Assembly: GCA_910586505.1 (NCBI GenBank)
Contig: CAJUGV010000009.1
Coordinates: 1 to 64,000 of the forward strand
Direction of reading: 5' to 3'
Length of the DNA: 64,000 nt
Source of the DNA: an uncultured Paraprevotella sp.
GTDB taxonomy: Bacteria; Bacteroidota; Bacteroidia; Bacteroidales; Bacteroidaceae
A program made the position numbers and the translations under genes. Under the pieces are notes generated by a model. The model was given only the letters and a program-made list of their open reading frames with translations. It did no database searches and had not been told where the DNA came from. This document shows positions 1 through 7,502 of the stretch, piece after piece (the first letter of the stretch is position 1; each line of letters opens with the position of its first letter).

Positions 1-55
1 CTTTCTCTTACTAAGAGAGAGACAATAATAACCACTCAGTTCCTTACACTATTAT

Positions 56-78
56 ATATATGATATGACATCATATAT
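56..78. promoter_or_regulatory. 9-bp inverted repeat upstream of the GH43 gene
   Basis: ATATATGAT (56-64) and ATCATATAT (70-78) form a perfect inverted repeat with a 5-base spacer. It lies about 65 bp upstream of the -7 box of the GH43 gene, a position where an activator could bind. The arms are A/T-rich, so a chance match is possible. No regulator gene is seen beside it. Confidence 0.3.
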
Positions 79-142
79 GTACTATCGGCAATTGGGTTCC
101 AACTATTTTATTCCAGTTTTTCCATATCTCATTTTTTTAGTG

Positions 143-150
143 TATTTTTG
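143..150 (+). promoter_or_regulatory. Bacteroidota -7 box for the GH43 gene
   Basis: TATTTTTG fits the Bacteroides housekeeping -7 consensus TAnnTTTG and lies 46 bp upstream of the ATG at 197. A promoter here rules out the longer open frame beginning at 65, which supports the chosen start. No clear -33 TTG box is visible. Confidence 0.5.
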
Positions 151-196
151 TCACAATACTCAAAACTTGATCTTCAATTTTAAATACAAAAATCAC

Positions 197-2095
197 ATGA
201 AAAAACAGTTCATTATCGCTGCCCTTACTTTAGTTACAACTTCCGGATCAGGAAAAACTATACGATCCACTCCCCCAAGCACGTTTAACGGTTATCTTTT
301 TGCTTACTTTGAAGGTAGTGGAGAAGCCAAACAACAGGAACAGCTTCGTTTCGCACTCAGCAATGACGGAGTAAATTGGCGGGCACTTAACGAAAATCGG
401 CCCGTCGTCGCTTCTGATACCATCAGTGAAAGCGGCGGCATACGCGACCCGCATATTCTTCGCGGAGAAGACAACCGATTCTACATCGTAGCCACCGACA
501 TGAACGTAGCTAAAAACGGATGGAACGAGAATCCGGGCATTGTGCTGATGCGTTCGGACGACCTTATCCACTGGTCGCACGCCAAAATAAACCTTGCCAA
601 AGACTTCGCCCAACACTTCGGTGATGCTTATTGGGTATGGGCTCCACAAACCATCTACGATCGCAAGACTAAGAAATACATGATTTATTTCACCTTACAG
701 CGCAACGACAGAAAGAGCCTAATTACCTACTATGCCTATGCCAATAAAGATTTCTCCGGATTCGAAGGAGAACCGAAACAGCTTTTTGCAGCAAAATACG
801 GCAGTATAGACAATGATATAATCGAAAAAGACGGCATATTCCACCTCTTTTATAAAGGCAATACCAAAGATGAAAAAGGAAAAGAAATAAAGAACGGCAT
901 ACAACAAGCCACCTCGAAAAGCCTGAGGGGAAAATGGAAAGAAGACTTTAAATATCTTGATGCATATGCCGGCAAGAAACCGGTAGAAGGCTCCAGTATA
1001 TTCAAACTCAACAATCGCGAAGAGTATGTACTGATGTATGACATGTACACAAGCGGACGTTATGAATATCAGACCAGCACGGATTTGTATCATTTCTCCG
1101 AGCCTAAAGCATTTACAAAAGATTTCTTCCCCCGTCACGGTTCCGTCATCTCATTGACTCACGATGAACTGCAACGATTACAAGAAAAATGGGGATATGT
1201 CGTCAGATATGAATTCGAAAGTCATGGAAATCCCCTCATTCGCCATATGCACACTGCCGACCCTGCAGCGCTGGTCAAAGATGATACGCTATGGCTTTTC
1301 GCCGGCCACGACCAGCATGGCAACCAAAGCGGATATGTCATGAAAGACTGGCTCCTGTTTTCCACTACTGATATGAAGCATTGGACACAACACCCCGTAC
1401 CGCTCAAAATATCAGACTTTAAATGGGCTACCAGCAAACAGGCTTATGCCGGACATGTAGCCGAGCGGGACGGAAAGTACTACTGGTATGTCAGTACAAA
1501 CTGGTGTGGTATCGGAGTAGCAGTAGCCGACAAAATCACAGGACCATACAAAGACGCACTCGGCGCACCGCTCCTTACCAAGAAAGACTGTTTTGACTCA
1601 AGCCATGGTTGGGCATGCATAGACCCGGCCGTATTCATTGACGATGACGGACAGGCATACCTCACATGGGGAAACCGCGAATGCTATATTGTCAAACTCA
1701 AGAAGAACATGATAGAAACGGAAGGCGAAATCAAGCGTATTCACATTGACAAGAATCATCCTTTCACAGAAGCTCCGTGGATCCACAAGTACAATGGAAA
1801 ATACTATCTCACTTATGCCAGTGAATGGCCGGAGAAGATAGCCTATGCCATGGCAGACCATATCGAAGGCCCTTATGAAACGAAAGGAGTTATCTCTGAA
1901 ATAGCAGGAAATAGCAACACGACTCATCCCGCCATTGTCAACTTCAAAGGACAATGGATATATATCAGTCATAACGGTGGACTTCCCACAGGTACAAGCT
2001 ACAGCCGTTCCATCGTGGCAGAACCGATGGAATACAATGCCGACGGAACGATTAAAAACATACCAGCGACAGCAGAAGGCGTAAAACCGCTATAA
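197..2095 (+). CDS. Tandem-domain glycoside hydrolase family 43 protein (arabinosidase/xylosidase type)
   Basis: This 632-residue protein carries two five-bladed-propeller GH43 domains in tandem, and each shows the full acidic triad of the family. In the first domain these are D84 in RDPHIL, D207 in the DND motif and E264 in VEGSS. In the second they are D355 in ADPAAL, D476 in IDPAVF and E525 in TEAPW. GH43 enzymes remove arabinose, xylose or galactose side groups from plant polysaccharides such as arabinan and arabinoxylan; the exact substrate cannot be read here. The ATG at 197 gives a hydrophobic N-terminus (MKKQFIIAALTLV) consistent with a signal peptide, although the cleavage site is poor and there is no lipobox cysteine. 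The gene stands alone in this window, without a SusC/SusD pair next to it, so partners may lie to the left. Confidence 0.88.
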   Translation: MKKQFIIAALTLVTTSGSGKTIRSTPPSTFNGYLFAYFEGSGEAKQQEQLRFALSNDGVNWRALNENRPVVASDTISESGGIRDPHILRGEDNRFYIVATDMNVAKNGWNENPGIVLMRSDDLIHWSHAKINLAKDFAQHFGDAYWVWAPQTIYDRKTKKYMIYFTLQRNDRKSLITYYAYANKDFSGFEGEPKQLFAAKYGSIDNDIIEKDGIFHLFYKGNTKDEKGKEIKNGIQQATSKSLRGKWKEDFKYLDAYAGKKPVEGSSIFKLNNREEYVLMYDMYTSGRYEYQTSTDLYHFSEPKAFTKDFFPRHGSVISLTHDELQRLQEKWGYVVRYEFESHGNPLIRHMHTADPAALVKDDTLWLFAGHDQHGNQSGYVMKDWLLFSTTDMKHWTQHPVPLKISDFKWATSKQAYAGHVAERDGKYYWYVSTNWCGIGVAVADKITGPYKDALGAPLLTKKDCFDSSHGWACIDPAVFIDDDGQAYLTWGNRECYIVKLKKNMIETEGEIKRIHIDKNHPFTEAPWIHKYNGKYYLTYASEWPEKIAYAMADHIEGPYETKGVISEIAGNSNTTHPAIVNFKGQWIYISHNGGLPTGTSYSRSIVAEPMEYNADGTIKNIPATAEGVKPL

Positions 2096-2134
2096 AAAAT
2101 ACATCACCCTTCTATGAAGGAACGTTTTTTTTCA

Positions 2135-2142
2135 TATCTTTG
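2135..2142 (+). promoter_or_regulatory. -7 box of the BtuB-like receptor gene
   Basis: TATCTTTG is a perfect TAnnTTTG box 53 bp upstream of the ATG at 2196. The expected transcription start, a few bases downstream, falls at the base of the hairpin at 2145-2165. Confidence 0.65.
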
Positions 2143-2144
2143 TG

Positions 2145-2173
2145 CGCCCGCAATGATTGCGGGCGTGCTTTTT
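2145..2173 (+). terminator. GC-rich hairpin with T-run directly after the promoter (leader hairpin or terminator)
   Basis: GCCCGCAA (2146-2153) pairs with TTGCGGGC (2157-2164) around a 3-base loop, and C2145-G2165 extends the stem. A run of five T follows at 2169-2173. It looks like an intrinsic terminator for the GH43 gene, but a promoter box ends only 3 bp before it. It would therefore also form the extreme 5' end of the receptor mRNA, where it could act as an attenuator or as a stabilizing cap. Confidence 0.6.
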
Positions 2174-2195
2174 ATTAATTAATTATTTTGTTATC

Positions 2196-4247
2196 ATGTA
2201 CAAGAAGCAAAACTCAACCCATCCGGTAAAATGCTTCAAGCACTTCGACAACAAATCCTACGCTGTGTTCAACAGCCTGCACAAGCAAGTGAACATCGGT
2301 GTGCTGGCCATTACCACTTTGGTATTTGCCAACCCCGAGACACTTACCGCACAGGCTCAGCGTCCCACAACGGACCACACACGCGAAATGGACGGCATCG
2401 AAGTGATGGGCAGCCGGGTTCCGCTCACCCAAACGGAAGCGGCGAGAATTGTAACCGTACTGGACCGCAAAACCATCGAGAATGCGCCGGTACAAAGTGT
2501 AAACGACCTTCTGAAGTATGCCGCCGGCATCGATGTGCGACAGCGCGGTGACATGGGCATACAAACAGACATCTCTATCAGAGGAGGCACCTTTGACCAG
2601 ATTACCATCCTGCTCAACGGCGTCAACATTAACAATCCTCAAACAGGCCATTACTCAGCTGAATTTCCCGTGGCGCTTGATGACATTGAACGCATTGAAA
2701 TTCTGGAAGGACCGGCCGCACGAACTTTCGGCACATCGGCTTTCTGCGGTGCCATCAACATCGTCACATTTACAGACAATCAAAAACATGCTCAAATCCA
2801 AGCCACTGCCGGTTCTTACGGACTGGGAGGAGGAGGACTGCGTCTCAACCTTTCAGACGGAGCATGGCGAAATCAGATGTCGGCCAGCTATCTGCGCACC
2901 GACGGAGCAACCCTGAACAGTGACTTCGATTTATGGCGTGCCTATTATCAGGGAAGTTATTCCACCTCCACGACCGACATTCGTGTGCAGGTAGGATTCA
3001 CTCAGCAGAAATACGGAGCCAACACTTTTTATTCGGCCAAATACAACAACCAGTACGATGAAACTGCACGTTACATCGTATCAATACAGGCCGACAGTAA
3101 ACTTGGATGGCTTCACCTCGCCCCTACGCTTTACTGGAATCGTACTTTTGACCACTACCAACTCATCCGCCATTCATCAAACGGCGAGAACTTCCATCGC
3201 ACTGACGTTTACGGCATCAACCTAAACGCCTATTTCACCACTTTGCTGGGAAAAACGTCATTCGGCATGGAAACGCGCAATGAGGGCATCCTCAGCAGTG
3301 CGTTAGGACGCCCGATGGAGGAATCTCAGTATGTGGACGTTCCCTGGCATTCGGGACAACTGTATAAAAAGAAAGATAATCGCACGAACCTCAGCTATTA
3401 TCTGGAGCATAACATTTTGCTTCCTAAAGCTACATTCTCTGTCGGTGTGATGGCCAACCAGAATACAGGCTACGACAGCAAATTCCATTTCTATCCAGGA
3501 GTGGATATCGCATGGCGTCCGACACGAGAGTGGAAAATTGCCGCTTCATGGAACATGGCCCTGCGCATGCCAACCTTCACGGACTTATATTACAAAAGTC
3601 CGACCCAAGAAGGCAACGTGGGCCTCAGGCCAGAAGAGACACAAGCATTCAGCTTAGGTGCGCAGTATCGCCGCCCGATTATAAGAACTTCCGCCAATAT
3701 ATTCTACCATAAAGGAAAGAATATGATAGACTGGGTCATGTATACCCCGGAGGATGCTTTTCATTCGGCCAATTTTGAGCTGGACAACTATGGTGTGGAG
3801 GCCGATGCCGTTTTAAATTTTCATGAAACTTTCGGTGAACGTTTCTTCCTTGAGAAGATAAACATAGGATACACCTATATCCACCAAAAACGACATGACG
3901 ATATGGCCATCTACAAATCCAACTATGCGCTGGAATATCTTCGCCATAAGTTTGTCGCCGGCATCACGCACCGGATATGGAGTAATCTGTCTGCCACCTG
4001 GGCTTTCCGATGGCAAGACCGTATGGGGAATTATATCAAATACGACTCCCCGAGCGATGCCTCCGGCACACTCACTCCCTACCATCCTTATGCCTTGGTG
4101 GATCTTCGCGTCCAGTGGCGCACTCCACGCTACCATCTTTATGTGGAAGGCTGCAACCTGACCAATCACACCTATTATGATTTGGGCAATATTCCTCAGC
4201 CCGGATTTTGGTTCAAAGTCGGTGGAAGCTACCGCCTGAACTTCTAA
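2196..4247 (+). CDS. TonB-dependent outer-membrane receptor, BtuB-like
   Basis: This 683-residue TonB-dependent transporter resembles the BtuB/siderophore group rather than SusC in length. The plug domain covers roughly residues 75-200 (VMGSRVPLTQTEAARIVTVL, then SIRGGTFDQ, LLNGVNINNPQTGHY, IEILEGPAARTFG and GAINIVT). The rest is a 22-strand-type barrel ending in a C-terminal aromatic residue (YRLNF), as expected for outer-membrane insertion. The N-terminus is unusual: about 35 charged and aromatic residues precede the hydrophobic signal segment (VNIGVLAITTLVFA). The substrate (cobamide, heme or a metal chelate) cannot be told from sequence; no cobalamin riboswitch fits in the roughly 50-base leader. 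The upstream in-frame codons from 2157 lie inside the leader hairpin, so ATG 2196 is preferred. Confidence 0.85.
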   Translation: MYKKQNSTHPVKCFKHFDNKSYAVFNSLHKQVNIGVLAITTLVFANPETLTAQAQRPTTDHTREMDGIEVMGSRVPLTQTEAARIVTVLDRKTIENAPVQSVNDLLKYAAGIDVRQRGDMGIQTDISIRGGTFDQITILLNGVNINNPQTGHYSAEFPVALDDIERIEILEGPAARTFGTSAFCGAINIVTFTDNQKHAQIQATAGSYGLGGGGLRLNLSDGAWRNQMSASYLRTDGATLNSDFDLWRAYYQGSYSTSTTDIRVQVGFTQQKYGANTFYSAKYNNQYDETARYIVSIQADSKLGWLHLAPTLYWNRTFDHYQLIRHSSNGENFHRTDVYGINLNAYFTTLLGKTSFGMETRNEGILSSALGRPMEESQYVDVPWHSGQLYKKKDNRTNLSYYLEHNILLPKATFSVGVMANQNTGYDSKFHFYPGVDIAWRPTREWKIAASWNMALRMPTFTDLYYKSPTQEGNVGLRPEETQAFSLGAQYRRPIIRTSANIFYHKGKNMIDWVMYTPEDAFHSANFELDNYGVEADAVLNFHETFGERFFLEKINIGYTYIHQKRHDDMAIYKSNYALEYLRHKFVAGITHRIWSNLSATWAFRWQDRMGNYIKYDSPSDASGTLTPYHPYALVDLRVQWRTPRYHLYVEGCNLTNHTYYDLGNIPQPGFWFKVGGSYRLNF

Positions 4248-4254
4248 TAACCCT

Positions 4255-4300
4255 CCCCGCAACGGTTTTTATCAGAAACCGCTGCGGGGAATTTTTACTT
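4255..4300 (+). terminator. Intrinsic terminator after the receptor gene
   Basis: CCCCGC (4255-4260) pairs with GCGGGG (4284-4289), and CGGTTT (4263-4268) pairs with AAACCG (4276-4281). TTTTT follows at 4292-4296. It begins 8 bp after the stop codon. Confidence 0.85.
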
Positions 4301-4740
4301 TTCCCCTCCTCCGCTTCACCCGAAAAAAGCCTCTCACTACTGCACAGGCCACCCTCCTCGCTATACGGCAGGTGAAGGCCAGGTGAACCCTATGAGGGTA
4401 GAACATTCACCTTATCTAATTGTGAATCAAACAGTATGAACCCTTGAAGGCAAAAACACGCATTAAAACTTAGAGGGAGGTGAACCGCTTCTTTTCCGTA
4501 AGCCGTGAGGACGGAAATATAAAACCATCATCCTTATTTTCCGGCATCATGCGCTTCAAAATCAGAAGAAAAAATGATTACACAGGGGCCCCTTCATCCT
4601 CTCTGCCATGCACAACGAAAAGCCATGTTCATCCCTTACCGGATACCCGAAAACAGGCCTCCGCCCCGATAAGTCATAAAAAAACGCAACGACGCCATAA
4701 AAGTTTGGAAAAACTATCTCTAAAAATACTAAAAAATGAT
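4301..4740. other. Intergenic stretch without a supported gene
   Basis: About 440 bp between the terminator and the promoter of the next pair of genes. I see several GGTGAA/TTCACC motifs and one 108-codon plus-strand open frame starting at 4480. That frame has no recognizable domain and low-complexity composition, so I do not call it a gene. Confidence 0.5.
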
Positions 4741-4748
4741 TATCTTTG
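4741..4748 (+). promoter_or_regulatory. -7 box of the NifU-like/GGGtGRT operon
   Basis: TATCTTTG followed by CAG matches TAnnTTTGC. It lies 65 bp upstream of the ATG at 4814. Confidence 0.6.
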
Positions 4749-4813
4749 CAGGGCAGAAAATGAGGAAATAATTAAGAATCTCATTATATTACCTATAATA
4801 AATTAGTATAATT

Positions 4814-5515
4814 ATGGTTTATTCACACGAAGTAGAAAACATGTGTTGTGTTGCCAAAGGCCCGAACCACGGACCGGCTCCCATACCTGAAGAAGGCAAG
4901 TGGGTACAGGCAAAGGAAATCAAAGACATCTCAGGTTTGACTCACGGTATCGGTTGGTGTGCCCCTCAACAGGGCGCCTGCAAACTGACACTGAACGTAA
5001 AAGAAGGTGTCATTCAGGAATGTTTGGTGGAGACTATCGGTTGCTCCGGTATGACTCATTCTGCAGCCATGGCCTCTGAAATTCTTCCGGGCAAGACTAT
5101 TCTGGAAGCATTGAACACCGACTTGGTTTGCGATGCCATCAATACGGCCATGCGCGAATTGTTCCTTCAGATCGTTTACGGCCGTACTCAGTCCGCTTTC
5201 TCTGAAGGCGGTTTGATGATTGGTGCCGGATTGGAGGACTTGGGTAAAGGTTTGCGCTCACAGGTAGGTACACTTTACGGTACTTTGGCCAAGGGATCCC
5301 GCTACCTCGAAATGGCAGAAGGTTACATCAAGACTATCGCTTTGGACAAAGACAACCAAATCTGCGGTTATGAATTCGTTCACATGGGTAAGTTCATGGA
5401 CGAAATCAAGAAGGGAACCGATGCTAACGAAGCTTTGAAAAAAGTGACCGGTACTTACGGCCGCTTCACCGCAGAGCAGGGAGCTGTTAAACATATTGAT
5501 CCACGTCACGAATAA
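4814..5515 (+). CDS. NifU/IscU-like iron-sulfur cluster scaffold-type protein
   Basis: This 233-residue cytosolic protein has the layout of the NifU N-terminal (IscU) fold. The conserved cysteines expected to hold a nascent Fe-S cluster are visible as C49 (GIGWCAPQQGAC), C56 and C77 (TIGCSGMTHSAAMASE); C70 and C11/C12 are extra. It is longer than classic IscU, with an added C-terminal half. It is followed after 20 bp by the GGGtGRT gene, and the two appear to be one operon. This pairing is, from general knowledge, recurrent in anaerobes, but the client protein or pathway is not known to me. A role in cluster assembly is inferred from the fold only. Confidence 0.8.
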   Translation: MVYSHEVENMCCVAKGPNHGPAPIPEEGKWVQAKEIKDISGLTHGIGWCAPQQGACKLTLNVKEGVIQECLVETIGCSGMTHSAAMASEILPGKTILEALNTDLVCDAINTAMRELFLQIVYGRTQSAFSEGGLMIGAGLEDLGKGLRSQVGTLYGTLAKGSRYLEMAEGYIKTIALDKDNQICGYEFVHMGKFMDEIKKGTDANEALKKVTGTYGRFTAEQGAVKHIDPRHE

Positions 5516-5535
5516 TATAAGGAGGAAGTAAAATT

Positions 5536-6546
5536 ATGATTAGAGAAGTTAAATTCGAAAGCCAGGACCGTCGTATCAAACAGATTCTTGCTGCATTGAA
5601 CGAAAACGGTATTTCTTCTATCGAAGAAGCTAACCAGATTTGTGACTCTTACGGACTCGATCCTTATTTGACTTGTGAAGAAACTCAGCCGATCTGCTTC
5701 GAAAATGCAAAGTGGGCTTACGTAGTAGGTACAGCCATTGCATTGAAGAAGGGCTGCAAGACTGCAGCCGAAGCAGCCGAAGCCATCGGTATCGGCTTGC
5801 AGGCTTTCTGCATCCCCGGTTCGGTAGCAGACGACCGTAAGGTGGGTATCGGCCATGGTAACTTGGCAGCCATGTTGCTTCGCGAAGAAACCAAATGTTT
5901 TGCATTTTTGGCCGGCCACGAATCTTTCGCAGCTGCAGAAGGTGCTATCAAAATCGCAGCAAAAGCAGACAAAGTTCGTAAAGAACCCTTGCGTTGCATC
6001 CTGAACGGTTTGGGTAAAGACGCTGCCATGATCATCTCTCGTATCAATGGATTCACCTACGTACAGACTCAGTTCGATTACTTCACCGGCGAGTTGAAAG
6101 TAGTAAAGGAAATAGCTTACTCCGACGGTCCTCGCGCTAAAGTAAAATGCTACGGCGCCGACGACGTTCGTGAAGGTGTGGCCATCATGTGGAAAGAAGG
6201 CGTAGACGTATCCATCACAGGAAACTCCACCAACCCGACCCGCTTCCAGCACCCTGTTGCAGGTACATATAAAAAAGAACGCGTATTGGCCGGTAAGCCC
6301 TATTTCTCAGTAGCTTCCGGTGGCGGTACAGGCCGTACCTTGCATCCGGACAACATGGCTGCAGGCCCCGCTTCTTATGGTATGACCGATACAATGGGCC
6401 GTATGCATTCAGACGCTCAGTTTGCCGGTTCTTCATCAGTTCCTGCACACGTAGAAATGATGGGATTCCTCGGTATCGGTAACAACCCGATGGTTGGCTG
6501 TACTGTAGCTTGTGCCGTAGATGCCGCCCAGGCTTTGAACAAGTAA
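5536..6546 (+). CDS. GGGtGRT-family protein of unknown function
   Basis: This 336-residue protein contains the family's namesake motif GGGTGRT at residues 262-268, within a glycine-rich C-terminal third (SVASGGGTGRT, then NNPMVGCTVACA). The N-terminal part has several cysteines (C36, C47, C54) that could bind metal or a cluster. There is no signal peptide or membrane segment, so it is probably cytosolic. A strong ribosome binding site (AAGGAGG) lies just upstream of the ATG. It follows the NifU-like gene by 20 bp and is followed by a strong terminator, so the two-gene unit is self-contained. No reaction can be assigned from sequence. An Fe-S-dependent enzyme matured by its neighbour is a reasonable but unproven guess. 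Confidence 0.85.
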   Translation: MIREVKFESQDRRIKQILAALNENGISSIEEANQICDSYGLDPYLTCEETQPICFENAKWAYVVGTAIALKKGCKTAAEAAEAIGIGLQAFCIPGSVADDRKVGIGHGNLAAMLLREETKCFAFLAGHESFAAAEGAIKIAAKADKVRKEPLRCILNGLGKDAAMIISRINGFTYVQTQFDYFTGELKVVKEIAYSDGPRAKVKCYGADDVREGVAIMWKEGVDVSITGNSTNPTRFQHPVAGTYKKERVLAGKPYFSVASGGGTGRTLHPDNMAAGPASYGMTDTMGRMHSDAQFAGSSSVPAHVEMMGFLGIGNNPMVGCTVACAVDAAQALNK

Positions 6547-6566
6547 TTAAAAAACTATATTACATT

Positions 6567-6607
6567 AAGTTAAGAGGCTGTGTTTGACACAGCCTCTTAA
6601 CTTTTTC
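6567..6607 (+). terminator. Strong intrinsic terminator after the GGGtGRT gene
   Basis: A perfect 17-bp stem (6567-6583 with 6587-6603) closes a 3-base loop. The T-run at 6602-6606 begins inside the right arm. It starts 20 bp after the stop codon. Confidence 0.92.
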
Positions 6608-6782
6608 TACCCCCCCCTCAAACCATCTTCACCGCTTACCAACTTCCAAGCACATAAAACATCCTAACGGAAACCCCTGCTTATCCTGAATCACAAACCT
6701 TCTGCCAACTGCATATTAGTAATGGCATCCACAAACTATATGTTTCGAACCGTATAAATTAGGCCATACAAAATTAAGTTCG

Positions 6783-6790
6783 TATCTTTG
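6783..6790 (+). promoter_or_regulatory. -7 box in front of the structured RNA
   Basis: TATCTTTG matches TAnnTTTG. No coding region starts soon after it. The next features are the hairpin at 6806-6820 and the long foldback described as a candidate ncRNA, so it is probably the promoter of that transcript. Confidence 0.55.
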
Positions 6791-6829
6791 TATCGCTAAT
6801 ATTGTCCGTCTGCAAGACGGGCTACGGGA

Positions 6830-6868
6830 ATGTATGAAGCATTAGCTTTCGCTTTTGGTCCTTTGTAA
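6830..6868 (+). CDS. Possible 12-codon leader ORF (MYEALAFAFGPL)
   Basis: An ATG preceded by GGGA at a suitable distance opens MYEALAFAFGPL followed by TAA. The last codons overlap GTCCTT (6858-6863), the left partner of the switchable pairing, so a translating ribosome would disrupt that stem. It may be coincidental; coding cannot be shown from one sequence. Confidence 0.3.
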   Translation: MYEALAFAFGPL

Positions 6869-6976
6869 AATCGCCATTAAAAGACCACCAAAAAGTAAAG
6901 TCTATTGCTCACGCTTATGCGTGGGCTTTACTTTATGTATATGGTGGTCGGGTGTTTGGCGATACCTCAAGGACTT

Positions 6977-7024
6977 ATGTATAAAGGTGGCTCACGCTTT
7001 TTAGCTCCCATTAGAACAAGATGA
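6977..7024 (+). CDS. Possible 15-codon ORF (MYKGGSRFLAPIRTR)
   Basis: ATG 6977 to TGA 7022-7024 lies between the central pairing segment (6958-6974) and its second partner (7045-7060). The position suits a leader peptide, but no ribosome binding site is obvious and translation is unproven. Confidence 0.2.
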   Translation: MYKGGSRFLAPIRTR

Positions 7025-7156
7025 TGCCGCTTCCTTGCCCTTCTGTCCTTGAAAATCGCCTATTTTACGGATGACCGGTTAGGATAAGTGCTTGTCCTGC
7101 TTCATCAATGTTGTATATTATGCCGCAATCAGGACATTGCGACAAGAATGGATTGT

Positions 7157-7375
7157 ATGAAACCTATAGGAGAATCTATTCACGACCGCCTTAGACAACA
7201 GGGACGGACGGTAAAAGAATTTGCCGACGCAATCGGTTACCAGCGCAGTAATGCTTATAGAATATTCAACCAGGCCAGTATCGATACAGAACTGTTGATG
7301 CGTATATCTCTGTATCTGGAGTATGATTTTTTTGCCGAATACTCAGCCGAATATCACCTTGCCGCAGTACATTAG
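7157..7375 (+). CDS. Small HTH (Cro/C1-type) DNA-binding protein
   Basis: This 72-residue protein contains one helix-turn-helix: TVKEFADAIGYQRSNAYRIF, followed by a helix with LLMRISLYLEYDFF, as in small XRE-family regulators. Most of the protein is the DNA-binding domain, so there is no visible ligand domain. The start is uncertain: ATG 7157 and ATG 7148 (adding MDC) are both possible and neither has a good ribosome binding site. The structured RNA lies directly upstream and a 12-bp palindrome lies 10 bp after the stop codon. The promoter of the lipoprotein operon follows, so control of that operon or of its own transcription is plausible but unproven. Confidence 0.65.
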   Translation: MKPIGESIHDRLRQQGRTVKEFADAIGYQRSNAYRIFNQASIDTELLMRISLYLEYDFFAEYSAEYHLAAVH

Positions 7376-7385
7376 TCTCTGTATT

Positions 7386-7397
7386 GATACATGTATC
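7386..7397. promoter_or_regulatory. 12-bp palindrome, possible operator
   Basis: GATACATGTATC is a perfect palindrome 43 bp upstream of the -7 box at 7441. A related GATACA-like sequence follows at 7403-7408. It is a natural candidate for binding by the HTH protein encoded just upstream. Confidence 0.35.
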
Positions 7398-7440
7398 CAT
7401 AGAGATACACTGTATTAAAATTTATTCACGTACTATAACC

Positions 7441-7448
7441 TATCTTTG
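7441..7448 (+). promoter_or_regulatory. -7 box of the lipoprotein operon
   Basis: TATCTTTG matches TAnnTTTG. It lies 54 bp upstream of the lipoprotein ATG at 7503 and 36 bp upstream of the alternative ATG at 7485. Confidence 0.6.
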
Positions 7449-7502
7449 TTCATTATCTCTGACAGAAACAAAAATAGGTTAAATATGTTATTCGAAATCA
7501 AT

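Larger units (their letters stand above)
6795..7060 (+). ncRNA. Candidate structured RNA with alternative pairings
   Basis: Starting after a -7 box, the sequence folds as follows. Hairpin CCGTCT/AGACGG lies at 6806-6820. A long rod pairs GTCCTT 6858-6863 with 6969-6974, ATCGCC 6870-6875 with 6958-6963, GACCACC 6883-6889 with 6943-6949 and AAAGTAAAG 6892-6900 with 6926-6934, and is capped by CACGC 6910-6914 with 6919-6923. A second copy of GTCCTT...ATCGCC at 7045-7060 could displace the first copy. The roughly 200-base rod recalls 6S-type RNAs in shape only; I cannot assign it to a named family. Short ORFs lie inside it. It could be an independent RNA or a regulatory leader of the HTH gene downstream. 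Confidence 0.6.

Noticed and set aside
65..196. 44 extra N-terminal codons for the GH43 protein
   Set aside because: A -7 box lies inside this stretch at 143-150, and the ATG at 197 begins a plausible signal peptide.
2143..2195. Cobalamin riboswitch upstream of the BtuB-like receptor
   Set aside because: The leader is only about 50 bases and has no B12-box-like sequence.
4480..4806. 108-codon plus-strand open frame before the NifU-like gene
   Set aside because: Low-complexity, no domain, and it runs over the -7 box of the next operon.
6795..7060. Assignment of the structured RNA to 6S RNA, a retron or a known riboswitch
   Set aside because: The rod shape recalls 6S RNA, but I could not confirm a central bubble or conserved residues; no reverse transcriptase gene is near for a retron; no known aptamer core is recognizable.
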